This document shows positions 11,198 to 20,804 of a DNA stretch of 64,000 nucleotides, piece by piece; positions within the stretch are counted from its first letter, which is position 1, and the number at the start of each line of letters is the position of its first letter. The translations under genes and the position numbers were made by a program. Under the pieces are notes generated by a model. It saw only the letters and a list, made by a program, of their open reading frames with translations. It did no database searches and was not told the origin of the DNA. Origin of the DNA: Orychophragmus violaceus (lineage: Eukaryota; Streptophyta; Magnoliopsida; Brassicales; Brassicaceae); assembly GCA_030180135.1 (NCBI GenBank), contig CM058236.1, forward strand, positions 47,412,947 to 47,476,946, read 5' to 3'.

Positions 11198-12721
11198 ATG
11201 GCGTCTCAAAGGCAACCCCGCAAGAAGCGAGCCACAACTTCCACAGCAACAAGACACTACACCCCACCGCCTCAATGGTTCAGCAGAGAGTCAGAGGCAC
11301 CCGCACCATACAACAGATACGGGCCGCCGGTTGCTTTACCTTGGCCCAGAGAGGATGCCACACCGATGCAGACGACCAGACAGTGGCCGGAGGACCTTAT
11401 ACGCTTCTTCAAGTCTGCTGAGTTCACCGAGCGGCCGTTGCTCAGTCGATGGGACGAGTATGACTCGCTTCTCTACAGTGGTTGGTGTGGGATGATCATC
11501 AAGCCGACCAAGTTCGCGGACTACTCCACCTGCAGGATTCTGGGGATCGATGAGCAGGTGCTAGCTGTGTGCAGAGGCATTGGTCTAGGGACAATGCCGA
11601 TGCGACACTATGACCTCTATCCTGAGCTGGTCAGGCAGCTATTGGCCACTTGCAGAGTGGTTTACTCGGATCCCGACCACAGGAGCGCTACAGTGGGTGC
11701 TTTCACCTTCATGAGTTGGGGAGTCAGGTATCGGATTCCTCTACTTGATCTCTGCAGGATCTACGGGTTCAGTACTGAGCCGAGGCGCATAGCCATGCCA
11801 CTCGAGTGGGATCCGGTGGAGGCTCGCACATTCTGGGAGAGTATTGGCAGCGGTCGATACAACTCCAGGACCACACCAGTAGTGCAGATGAGACATCCGG
11901 TGCTGCGATATGTCTCGCGTATCTTGTGCTGGAGCTTGCTCTGCAAGTTTGAGGCCAATAAGATGCGCAAACTTGAGATGGAGTTGCTGTTTATGGGGCT
12001 GAGAGATCAGTTTAGAGGTTCTGGCGTGAGAGATCCGACTGCGGGTCTCAACTTGGGAGCTATTTTCGCGCAGCATTTAGTTGATCTGCAGCTGAAGCCG
12101 TTTGATGGAGCTGGTACTGAGACGGTAGGGAGTTTACTTACTCCCATTTTTGAGTATTGTGGGATTCCTCTTCATGGCACAGAGCGTGATACAGCTCGGG
12201 AGTTCCTGGATCTCAGCCATTTGCAGAGCGCTACCTGGCTCAAGGAGGGGCGCATTTGGGTTTACACTGATCCGACCACTGGGAGGACTGGTATCGAGCT
12301 TCCCGCTGCCAGATGGACACAGATTGACACATTAGAGGCACTGAGATTTCAGCCTCCTGAGTCTGCGCAGCGTGGGATTCCGACTATGGCTCATCCGCTG
12401 GGAGAGCCTTCCTCGCGAGCTTCGACATCTTCTGCCCCTGCTCCTGCGCCAGCGCCTGCCCCAGTCGACATTGTGGGTCCCTTTCCAGAGCCTGCGATGG
12501 CTTACGGTGCATACTCTGAGGCAGAGTGGAGAGAGAGATCAGATGGTATGTTTCGAGTTCTTTGGAACTTCGTGCGTACTTGCAGCTGCAGGAGGGCACC
12601 ACAGATCCATCAGCCCGTACCTGACCGTCGTCGACAGCGATCTCCGACTGATACTGATCCCGCACCCGAGGCAGCCGATGATGATGCACTGTATGGTGGG
12701 ATAGATGATGTTAGCGAGTGA
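11198..12721 (+). CDS. Athila ORF in env position (ATHILA ORF-1-like), intact
   Basis: 507 codons from ATG 11198, directly after the acceptor-like TTTTTACAG, to the TGA at 12719-12721, with no breaks. The N-terminus is basic (MASQRQPRKKRAT). A globular core follows (KFADYSTCRILGIDEQVLAV and WDPVEARTFWESIG regions). A Pro/Ala/Ser linker comes next (about residues 405-425), then a CSCRR motif, an Arg-rich stretch and an acidic end. I see no signal peptide or membrane segment, unlike a true envelope. The core resembles the Athila ORF-1 family of unknown function; that assignment is from memory. Homologues here are 47165-48655 (Athila-C, one stop) and 19317-19915 (inverted fragment). Preservation in an element without pol is notable. 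Confidence 0.7.
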   Translation: MASQRQPRKKRATTSTATRHYTPPPQWFSRESEAPAPYNRYGPPVALPWPREDATPMQTTRQWPEDLIRFFKSAEFTERPLLSRWDEYDSLLYSGWCGMIIKPTKFADYSTCRILGIDEQVLAVCRGIGLGTMPMRHYDLYPELVRQLLATCRVVYSDPDHRSATVGAFTFMSWGVRYRIPLLDLCRIYGFSTEPRRIAMPLEWDPVEARTFWESIGSGRYNSRTTPVVQMRHPVLRYVSRILCWSLLCKFEANKMRKLEMELLFMGLRDQFRGSGVRDPTAGLNLGAIFAQHLVDLQLKPFDGAGTETVGSLLTPIFEYCGIPLHGTERDTAREFLDLSHLQSATWLKEGRIWVYTDPTTGRTGIELPAARWTQIDTLEALRFQPPESAQRGIPTMAHPLGEPSSRASTSSAPAPAPAPAPVDIVGPFPEPAMAYGAYSEAEWRERSDGMFRVLWNFVRTCSCRRAPQIHQPVPDRRRQRSPTDTDPAPEAADDDALYGGIDDVSE

Positions 12722-14086
12722 GATCAGTCTCCATGTTCAGTCTTTCGGTTCTGTATTCTGACTTTTTCTTTTCTTTTGCACTTTTCTTCTTTGATTTTTA
12801 GGATTCTACTATGTTTGGATGATTTGCACTTTATTTGGTACATCTTTTGCTTCGGTTTTACTCTGTTTCTAGTGTTCTCAGCTTGCAGGGATCAAAATTG
12901 ACAAAAACAGACGGACTAACCTGCTAACTTGCTGACTGTTCGTGAAAGCGCAGTGCGTCGATCGACACACCATTGTGTCGATCGTCACAATACGAAAGAA
13001 TCGCACAGCAACGGTCGGTGCACTTAGTGCAACGATCGGTGCATGTGCGACAGAGGTAAAACCCGACAGAACTAAAACATCCATTAACCATTTTTCTTTC
13101 TTTTTACCGATCCTTCGCTGGACACTACTGGGGACAGTGTGTCTTAAGTGTGGGGAGGTGCTACTGACTTTTGTTTTCTGTTTTCTTAAGAGTCAGTCCG
13201 TTTTTCAAAAAAATTTTGTTTTATTGAGTCAAAATTGTTTAAGTAAGAAACTATGATTTTCTGAGAAGATTTACAAGACTTGCAGGAACTTAAGTAACCA
13301 TTGGGATGAAGTTGCAGGATCTATCTCTGACTATTAGAAAACCCCATCACAGATCAACCTACTGGGAACACCCACATCACTTCAGGTATCAGAGGATCCT
13401 TTTACTGACTTCAACCTTAATACTGACTTAGATTTCTCACCTAAGGGCTTGGTATACTTTGTGTCGGATTCCCTTGTTAGTTCTGACACAGCCTGTCAAC
13501 CTATCCTATTTAGTTCCCTTCTCCCCTTCTGTAAAGTAAAAAAATAATAATAATAAACTGAGGATGAGTTAGTAACTCCGAAGTGGTCATGAGAATAGTA
13601 GCAAACACTATTATCTCTCATGTGATCCATGGAATGTGTCCAAAGTACACCCCATAACGGGAAGAACACTGATAAAAAAATAAAATGATACCCAGTGGGG
13701 AAAAATCAGTTGTTAAAGAAGGGAAAGAGAAGAAAGGGACTAGAGAAAGATAGTATGGTGGTCTAGAGCTGATAAGGTAAGAATCCATGTGCCCTTTGAT
13801 CGATACTCCTTAGGTGAGACCGCACTTAAATACTTGCAGAAGTCAGTAGGGAGAATTTGAATGCGTGAATGTGATTGTGGAGTTTACCTAGGACAGTTGC
13901 TAAGTGTGGGGGAAGTACATGTTGGTCTTGATATCCTGTGATTGATTCTTTCAGTGGTTTACTAAGGGGAATCTGAGTATTGTAGCTTCTAGGATGAAAT
14001 GAGTTTCTGAAGAGTTTTCAAACCTCTTATCTACATTTAGTTCTTTGTCTTGCTTGAGGACAAGCAAGAGCTAAGTGTGGGGGAGT
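12722..14086 (+). other. Athila-A 3' non-coding region with three PPT-like tracts
   Basis: No gene. It holds two palindrome pairs (12956-12990, 13008-13044), a hairpin ACACT/AGTGT (13122-13140), and three copies of a purine tract TAAGTGTGGGGGA (13145-13157, 13901-13913, 14072-14084). The last abuts the 3' LTR and is the expected polypurine tract. A perfect 8-bp stem CTTGCTTG/CAAGCAAG with loop AGGA lies at 14049-14068. An (AAT)n run lies near 13545. Confidence 0.7.
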
Positions 14087-14339
14087 TGATATACCATGGA
14101 TTTTAGGGATTTTAACCATGGTATATGTGTTATTTATCGAGTCTTTTACTATGTTTTAGAGTCTTTTCATGTGTTTATTAGGTACAAGCACATTTGGAGC
14201 ATATTTGGTGATTTTAGCACTTTCTGGAGCTAATTGGAGTATTTGGCCGAGAGATAGAGTTCACTGTTGATATTTCCGAGATGCAACGATCGTCACACTT
14301 ATGGCATCGATCGATGCACCAGCGAGATGGGCCAAACGA
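14087..14339 (+). repeat. First 253 bp of the Athila-A 3' LTR
   Basis: Matches 7636-7888 with two differences seen by eye. It stops abruptly at the CACTA terminus. The LTR resumes only at about 19918, with about 36 LTR bases missing. Confidence 0.9.
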
Positions 14340-14705
14340 CCACTACAAGAAATAGGGGTATTCATAGCAATAGAAGATAGCGTTTTTTCTGTTCTGCAAT
14401 AATAATATTTTTTAATAGCGCTAGAAAAATCACAGTGCTATGGTATACTTGGCGCGGATATTTATTTTATTCCCGCGTAGATTTTAGAGTATTGATAGCA
14501 CTTGACGATAGCGTTTTGGTTAGTTATGCTATCGTTAACTAATCTGGGTATTTAAGATAGCGTTTCTTAATTTTGAAACGCTATCTAATTCTCACTCCAA
14601 CACTCGAATCTCACATTTCCCTGTCGAAATCTCTCTTTCTCTATTCAGATCGAAACCCTAATCGGTGTGGAGGGAGTCTCGCCAATAACTCTTGAGAGAG
14701 AGTTT

Positions 14706-14990
14706 GATAATTTGTTTAGAGTATAAATAGGATTTAGGGTTTGAACCCTAACCCTATACCCCAAATTGTATATACATAAAACAATATTTTCAACATTAAT
14801 GATAATTTGTTTAGAGTATAAATAGGATTTAGGGTTTGAACCCTAACCCTATACCCCAAATTGTATATACATAAAACAATATTTTCAACATTAGTGATAA
14901 TTTGTTTAGAGTATAAATAGGATTTAGGGTTTGAACCCTAACCCTATACCCCAAATTGTATATACATAAAACAATATTTTCAACATTAAT
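14706..14990. repeat. Three 95-bp tandem repeats in CACTA
   Basis: Units start at 14706, 14801 and 14896 with the same GATAATTTGTTTAGAGTATA opening and are nearly identical. Each contains an internal inverted pair around GGGTTTGAACCC. Confidence 0.9.
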
Positions 14991-16353
14991 CTCAAACCTC
15001 AAATCTTAAATATAACCTTAAACATACCAACTTTTAAAATAAAAAATGTTAGAAATGTTATAAACATTTGATTTAGAGTTTATGGTATTGGATTGTTTAG
15101 GGTATTGTAGGGTTTAGGTATTGGAGAGATTATGATATTTGGTTTAGAGATTAGTGTATTGGAGTTTAGGGTATTGTAATTTATTTCTTTTATTTATAAT
15201 ATAATTTATTGTCTCTTATATTATTTTAGGGTATAAATAGGGTTTAGGATAATACTATTTTTTGTAGTTTATAATAAAGTACAAATACAAAATAATTATT
15301 ACATATTATAAATTCAACTAATATGAATGTTAAAGTCTTTATATGGTTAAGGATTTAGTAATATAAATTTAGTATTTTTATTTTATATTTATAAAAATTA
15401 TCCTATACCCTAAACTTCAAACCCTAACCATATACCCAAACCATAAATCATACTCTAAACCTTAAACTAGATCTTAATCATAAAATACTATCCATTTATA
15501 ACCATTAATTATATTTTCAATTTAAGTCTTCACTCCCAAATACAAAAAACTCAATTACTAAACTTAATCTTTCAATACTAACACTCAATTAAAAAATCTT
15601 AAAAGATTAAGCATTTTTAATATTTTAAAATTATTTTGTGATCATTATATATTAAATATAGCCAAAAAGATTCTATTGGCTAAAACCATACTACTTGGAT
15701 CACAGTTTTAAACCGTTAGATCCTTATCTCATTAAATCTCAACCGTTGGATCTGTTTTTAACCTAATTAATTATTTGTCCTCTTCCCTCAATCACTCACG
15801 CCGTATCCCAACTACGACTTCATTTTTTTTCTTAGACGAAGGCATGAGAGATTGACGAAGGCATGAAGACTCGTGCGATTAGTGGTTCTGGTGTTGCGAG
15901 GAAGGGATGACGGCCAGAGACGGGGCAGATTTCGGCGCTCGAGGTAGCTGGAGACGGTTGCTAAGGAAGAGGTCTGTGTCACGCTTGGAGAGAAGACGAA
16001 CGTGGTGACGGCGGTCTCTTCTTCTTCAGTAGGTTTTCTATCTCCGCCATTGTCAGCAGTCGAAGCTTTCATTCTCTCTATCCTGTCTTTGATCTCGCAT
16101 TCGTGGTTTTTTTCTTTGTTTGTAATTTCGATTTCATCACTTGGGTTTTGCAAGTTTGCTATAAACTTTGAGAATACTGCCGAATGTTAGTGAGATTTCT
16201 ACATTTTTTATTCTTTGCTCTCGTCTGGGTTTTTGTGTGTATTTGACATTTTGACAGTATATCGGAGTGTTGATAGTGGATGATTCAACACAATTTCTAG
16301 CTTTTTACTAAAGGCAGTCTTGAGATTCATAGTATCTTCTTCTTTTTTTGCAG
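14991..16353. other. CACTA interior, AT-rich then transcribed-looking sequence
   Basis: About 15000-15780 is AT-rich with degenerate telomere-like CCCTAAAC words. 15780-16353 is more GC-rich and resembles a gene 5' end (CTCTCTATCCTG, acceptor-like TTTTTTTGCAG ending at 16353), but I recognise no protein. Confidence 0.45.
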
Positions 16354-16573
16354 CTTCTAGTGAACCGCTGGAGAGAAATGGGGGAGGAGAAGGTTTGGAT
16401 ACATTTGAAACGGTTCCAGAGCTGCTCCGGTGGAGTTGAAGGAGCCTCCAATCGAAGATCAGCTTGCGTTTCATACTTTATGGCCGGAGTCTCATAAACT
16501 CTATGGTCATGGTAATGAACTCTTTTCTCTCTGTTGCGACCACAACGGAAGCCTTGTTGCTTCATCATATAAG
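16354..16573 (+). pseudogene. ELP2: Captured exon of ELP2 (Elongator subunit 2)
   Basis: Bounded by an acceptor (TTTTTTTGCAG) and donor (AAG/GTAAGC). It encodes SSEPLERNGGGEGLDTFETV, then after a small deletion near 16421 that changes frame, ELKEPPIEDQLAFHTLWPES and HKLYGHGNELFSL. These match, from memory, the region of Arabidopsis ELP2 between its two WD40 halves. ELP2 is a scaffold subunit of the Elongator complex needed for wobble-uridine tRNA modification. Only this exon is recognised, it lies inside CACTA termini, and it is frameshifted, so it is a transduplicated fragment, not a functional gene. It could still give rise to small RNAs against the parental gene. Confidence 0.8.
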
Positions 16574-16830
16574 GTAAGCTAATGCAAATTTCCGATTTGT
16601 TTATACTTGTTCGATCTCCTCTATTCATATTTGACCGATCGGGACTCAAATACTTCTTCACTTTCCAGGAAAAGGCATTATGTGGATCAATATACTACTA
16701 AAGAACACGTTGAAGATGGTAAACTAATCTGTACTTTTATGTCTTTGTTTAAACTAGTTGTTGGAGAATCAGTTCTTACACGCTTCTCCATCTGTTTCAG
16801 CCTTGGTAAGAAAAAGGTGAAGAAGATAAG

Positions 16831-17307
16831 ATGGAGAACATGAAGAGACCTTCGAAATCATGTTCTGAAGAAGAAAGTGGAGGGCGGAACGAGGACGATA
16901 CAATTAACAAGTCCTCAGCAAAGGTAGACAATTGGAAAAGAAGAAGGTTTTCTTCTGGCACCTCATCTAGCAATAAGGTAGTACATCTCTTTTTTGTTTC
17001 ATGTTCTTCTGCAGAACGACACTGGGGATCAAATTGATTCTTAAAAATGTATTTCTCTGAATTACTTGTTGTTTGCTTTTGCCTGTGTCATAAATGTTGA
17101 CTGATAGGGGTTTGTGTAAACGCACAGCTGAAAGTTAAAGAAGCTTTGGAACTGTGTCGGTATGAGTGGATGCAGAGTGCTCTTGAAGAGTTTAGAAGAG
17201 TAATGATACAAGACGGAAGGACAAAAGAAGACACTCTTGCAGATTCCACCATTTCAAGACGAGGAGAACGTGGGATCGATTCTCGGTACTGCTTTGTAGT
17301 TAATTAG
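16831..17307 (+). CDS. Two-exon ORF inside CACTA, function unknown
   Basis: Exon 16831-16977 (MENMKRPSKSCSEEESGG...SNK) joins in phase, through GT (16978) and AG (17127), to 17128-17307 (LKVKEALELCRYEWMQSALE...) with a stop at 17305-17307. That gives 108 codons with no break. The first exon is Ser/Lys-rich and the second is predicted helical. I do not recognise the parent gene. It is probably a second captured fragment, downstream of and in the same orientation as the ELP2 exon. Expression is not shown. Confidence 0.35.
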
Positions 17308-17882
17308 TTTCATGTCTCTTTAGGCATATCAAACTTCTTCAATTGTTATATATCCTGGATGACTGAGAAGCTTCTTCTGTAAACAAAATTAAAACATGAG
17401 AAGCTAATGATTTAAGACGCGGTCTGTTCCAAGGTTACCCTGTGACTTGAATGCTAAAAGACAGAGAGAATGAGAAGCTAATGATTTAAGTATTGGATGA
17501 TTTATGTAAATGTATGTTTTTATAAATTTAATGTAATAGAAATTATATTTAAAATCTGAATTGCAATATATATATTTTAGCTAATATTGTCATATAGCAT
17601 AAGATATAATATGTCCATTTATTATAGCGTTAACAAAAACGCTATGGTAGGGGGGTCTATTATAGCTGCGGCTAACATAACAATTAAAAGGCGCTATTAT
17701 TTAACATTTTATAACAAAAAAAAAAGCGCTATAATAACTGGACGATATAATTGCGGAATACAATAGCGCTATCTAAAGTGCGAGACTTTCTATAACGGGC
17801 GTATACATAGCGGATAAAAAAACGCTATCTATTTCTATTATAGCGGATAATGTCGCGCTATAGATACCCCTATTTCTTGTAG
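17308..17882. other. CACTA right subterminal region
   Basis: AT-rich, no gene. From about 17640 on it holds repeated GCGCTAT and AACGCTAT words that mirror the left subterminal repeats, ending in TTTCTTGTAGTG. Confidence 0.75.
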
Positions 17883-18465
17883 TGAATAACACATATACCA
17901 TAGTTAAAATCCCTAAAATACATGGTATATCAACTCCCTCACACTTAGCTCTTGCTTGTCCTCAAGCAAGACAAAGAACTAAATGTAGATAAGAGGTTTG
18001 AAAACTCTTCAGAAACTCATTTCATCCTAGAAGCTACAATACTCAGATTCCCCTTAGTAAACCACTTGAAAGAATCAATCACAGGATATCAAGACCACAA
18101 TGTACTTCCCCCACACTTAGCAACTGTCCTAGGTAAACTCCACAATCTCATTCAAGCATTCAAATTCTCCCTACTGACTTCTGCAAGTATTTAAGTGCGG
18201 TCTCACCTAAGGAGTATCGATCAAAGGGCACATGGATTCTTACCTTATCAGATCTAGACCACCATACTATCTTTCTCTAGTCCCTTTCTTCTCTTTCCCT
18301 TCTTTAACAACTGATTTTTCCCCACTGGGTATCATTTTTTTTTTTTTATCAGTGTTCTTCCCGTTATGGGGTGTACTTTGGACACATTCCATGGATCACA
18401 TGAGAGATAATAGTGTTTGCTACTATTCCCATGACCACTTCGGAGTTACTAACTCATCCTCAGTT

Positions 18466-18506
<41 letters not shown>

Positions 18507-19917
18507 CTTTACAGAAGGGGAGAAGGGAACTAAATAGGATAGGTTGACGGGCTGTGTCAGAACTAACAAGGGAATCCGACACAAAGTATACCAAGCCCTT
18601 AGGTGAGAAATCTAAGTCAGTATTAAGGTTGAAGTCAGTAAAAGGATCCTCTGATACCTGAAGTGATGTGGGTGTTCCCAGTAGGTTGATCTGTGATGGG
18701 GTTTTCTAATAGTCATAGATAGATCCTGCAACTTCATCCCAATGGTTACTTAAGTTCCTGCAAGTCTTGTAAATCTTCTCAGAAAATCATAGTTTCTTAC
18801 TTAAACAATTTTGACTCAATAAAACAAAATTTTTTGAAAAACGGACTGACTCTTAAGAAAACAGAAAACAAAAGTCAGTAACACCTCCCCCACACTTAAG
18901 ACACACTGTCCCCAGTAGTGTCCAGCGAAGGATCGGTAAAAAGAAAGAAAAATTGTTAATGGATGTTTTAGTTATGTCGGGTTTTACCTCTGTCGCACAA
19001 GCATCGATCGTTGCACTAAGTGCACCGACCGTTGCCGTGCGATTCTTTCGTATTGCGACGATCGACACAATGGTGTGTCGATCGACGCACTGCACTTTCA
19101 CGAACAGTCAGCAAGTTAGCAGGTTAGTCCGTCTGTTTTTGTCAATTTTGATCCCTGCAGGCTGAAAACACTAGAAACGGAGTAAAACCGAACCAAAAGA
19201 TGTATCGAATAAAGTACACATCATCCAAACAAAGTAGAATCCTAAAAATCAAAAGAAAAAAAGTGCAAAAGAAAATAAAAAGTCAGAATACAGAACCGAA
19301 AGTACGGAGACTACTCTCACTCGCTCTCATCGTCTATCCCACCATACAGTGCATCGTCATCGGCTGCCTCGGGTGCGGGATCAGTATCAGTCGTGGGAGG
19401 AGGAGTCGGGGATCGTCGTCTGCGTCGAGAAGCGGGTACGGGCTGATGAACTGGCGGCTCTCTCCTGCAAGTGCAGCCGCGCAGGAAATCCCAAATGGTC
19501 TTGAACATACCCTCCTGACGCTCTCTCCAATCACCCTCAGACATCTCACGCACAGGCATAGACGGGGCTGGATATGGACCAATGTCCTGTGGAGCAGGTG
19601 CAGCAGCAGGTGTAGAGGAAGATGACGCTCTCGTAGAAGGCTCTCCCAGCGGATGAGCCATAGTAGGCATTGCACGTCGAGCGCTAGCGGGAGGGTGGAA
19701 ACTCAAAGCATCAATGGTATCGATCCGAGTATACCTGGCAGCAGGAAGATCGATGCCGTACTGTGTATCCTCAGGGTCGTGGTAGACCCACACTCGCCCC
19801 TCCTTCAGCCACGTAGCGCTCTGCAAGTGACTGAGATCCAAGAACTCGCGCTCAGTAATGCACTCTGTATCCCTCATAGGGATCCCGCAGTGTCTGAAAA
19901 TAGGAGTGAGAAGACTC
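17883..19917 (-). mobile_element. Inverted Athila fragment (LTR start, 3' region, env-position ORF end)
   Basis: Reading on the minus strand: the C-terminal part of an env-position ORF, the 3' region with two palindrome pairs (19055-19092, 19001-19040), three PPT-like tracts (near 18886, 18109, 17936), and the first roughly 55 bp of an LTR, ending at the CACTA terminus. It mirrors 12130-14140 of Athila-A but differs at many positions, so it comes from another family member. The right junction with the Athila-A LTR shares CCC microhomology (about 19917-19920), as in end-joining with copied filler. A (TA)n tract lies at about 18470-18496. Confidence 0.85.
19317..19915 (-). pseudogene. C-terminal fragment of Athila env-position ORF
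   Basis: About 199 codons starting mid-protein at GSLLTPIFRHCGIP and ending EAADDDALYGGIDDESE and a stop. Homologous to residues about 310-507 of the 11198 ORF, with the same CTCRR motif and acidic tail but clearly diverged. It is truncated at the rearrangement junction and has no promoter. Confidence 0.85.
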
Positions 19918-20804
19918 CCAGAAGTTCCTGAAATTTACAAAGAAGCCCAAAACGTGTTTTAGGATTATAATTAGGTTTTACAGCCACTTGTTAGGCTAAG
20001 CTTTTCTTACGTTAACTTTTACTCAGAGAGAGTTGAGGGGCTGATCCTGTTCTCGAAAGAGACTTGATTTTGAACCCCAGTTCTTATTTGACTATATGAT
20101 ATTTGGTTTTCTACTTATGATATCTTCTGTCCCGATGAATATGTCTGAGTAGATCACCTGTTAGGTTGAAGGATTCTCATTAAGGATTTCAGAGAATTAT
20201 AGTTTATTTAATCTGTAGAGGTTCATACCTGCTAGTTCTTTATCTAAGTTGTTCTTAATGCTTAATCTGAAGTAGCTAATCAGAGTTATGATGTTAGGTT
20301 GATTAATTCAACGGAAGTTGGTTAATTTAACTAGAAAGAACTTAGGTAAGCAATTAAACTGTTCGCAAACGTAAGTTTGGTTCAGGTTAATTGTGAACAT
20401 ATCAAACTTGGAATCAATGCTAGTTTAATCTGTTCGTTCTCGCAAACAGAAGTTTGGTTTGCTGCACTTAGACTTAGAGAATTATCGCAAAGGAATTTGG
20501 TTAATTCTATATCAGTGTTTGAGTTCTAGAATAGTTATTGATTGGATCTAGATAGATTGATTGCTTGCGTTCCTGATTTCCTGAGAACTCCTGAAACCTA
20601 ACACTTCGCCTTCTTGCTTACAAACTCACTTGATTTACTTTGCTATTTCGTTTACTGTTTTCACATCTGCTTCGCTTAATTTAATCTGAACTACTATTAA
20701 TCTATTGTGTGACTGAGAGTCCTCGTGGGATTCGATACCTTATATACTACGATTGCATTAACTGTGCACTTGCAGTAGAATAGGGAAAAACTATACACCT
20801 ATCA
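19918..20804 (+). repeat. Remaining 3' part of the Athila-A 3' LTR
   Basis: Matches about 7925-8810 with roughly eight differences by eye, ends ACCTATCA, and is followed by the CCCAC duplication. Confidence 0.9.

Larger units (their letters stand above)
7831..13044 (+). repeat. Paired-palindrome cassettes in Athila-A
   Basis: Sites at about 7831-7870, 8942-8974, 9867-9903, 10514-10550, 10609-10650, 11029-11062, 11100-11136, 12956-12990 and 13008-13044, plus the 3' LTR copy at 14282-14322. Each is two imperfect palindromes (GCAACGATCGTTGC, GCATCGATCGATGC or TGTCGATCGACA types). The first bases of the two cores are 20-22 bp apart at every site. The 11100 site has outer arms GAAATCGC and GCGATTTC. 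Sites lie in the LTR, before gag, inside gag, before a putative splice donor, before the env-position ORF, and in the 3' region. Confidence 0.85.
14340..17882. mobile_element. Non-autonomous CACTA (En/Spm) element carrying gene fragments
   Basis: The terminal inverted repeat starts CACTACAAGAAATAGGGGTA and matches the inverse at 17882, with GATAGCG-type subterminal repeats near both ends. There is no transposase. The interior holds a 95-bp tandem repeat, an AT-rich stretch with telomere-like CCCTAAAC text, and pieces of host genes (16354-16573 and 16831-17307). The flanks are not a 3-bp duplication: the left flank is GAC in a plus-oriented LTR, the right flank is AAT in an inverted LTR copy. 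The surroundings were therefore rearranged after or during insertion. Confidence 0.88.
7636..20804 (+). mobile_element. Athila-A, Athila-type LTR retrotransposon lacking pol
   Basis: Ends TGATATACCATGG and ACCTATCA with the exact 5-bp target duplication CCCAC (7631-7635, 20805-20809). Contents: 5' LTR 7636-8810, tRNA-Asp-type primer site, a gag-like ORF, an ORF in the env position, a long 3' region, and a 3' LTR broken into 14087-14339 and about 19918-20804. The break holds a CACTA element and an inverted Athila piece. No protease, reverse transcriptase or integrase is present. By eye the two LTRs differ at about 1% of positions, so the insertion looks young. Confidence 0.88.

Noticed and set aside
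11198..12721. Viral envelope protein
   Set aside because: The position fits, but no signal peptide, cleavage site or membrane anchor is visible; called env-position only.
7831..13044. CGATCG palindromes as cloning or linker artefacts
   Set aside because: They occur at matching positions in four independently inserted elements with varied flanks and core variants.
14706..15480. Interstitial telomere
   Set aside because: Words such as CCCTAAAC occur but are degenerate and part of the CACTA interior repeats.
18232..18537. Plus-strand ORF with TyrIle repeats
   Set aside because: Antisense of the Athila 3' region crossing a (TA)n tract.
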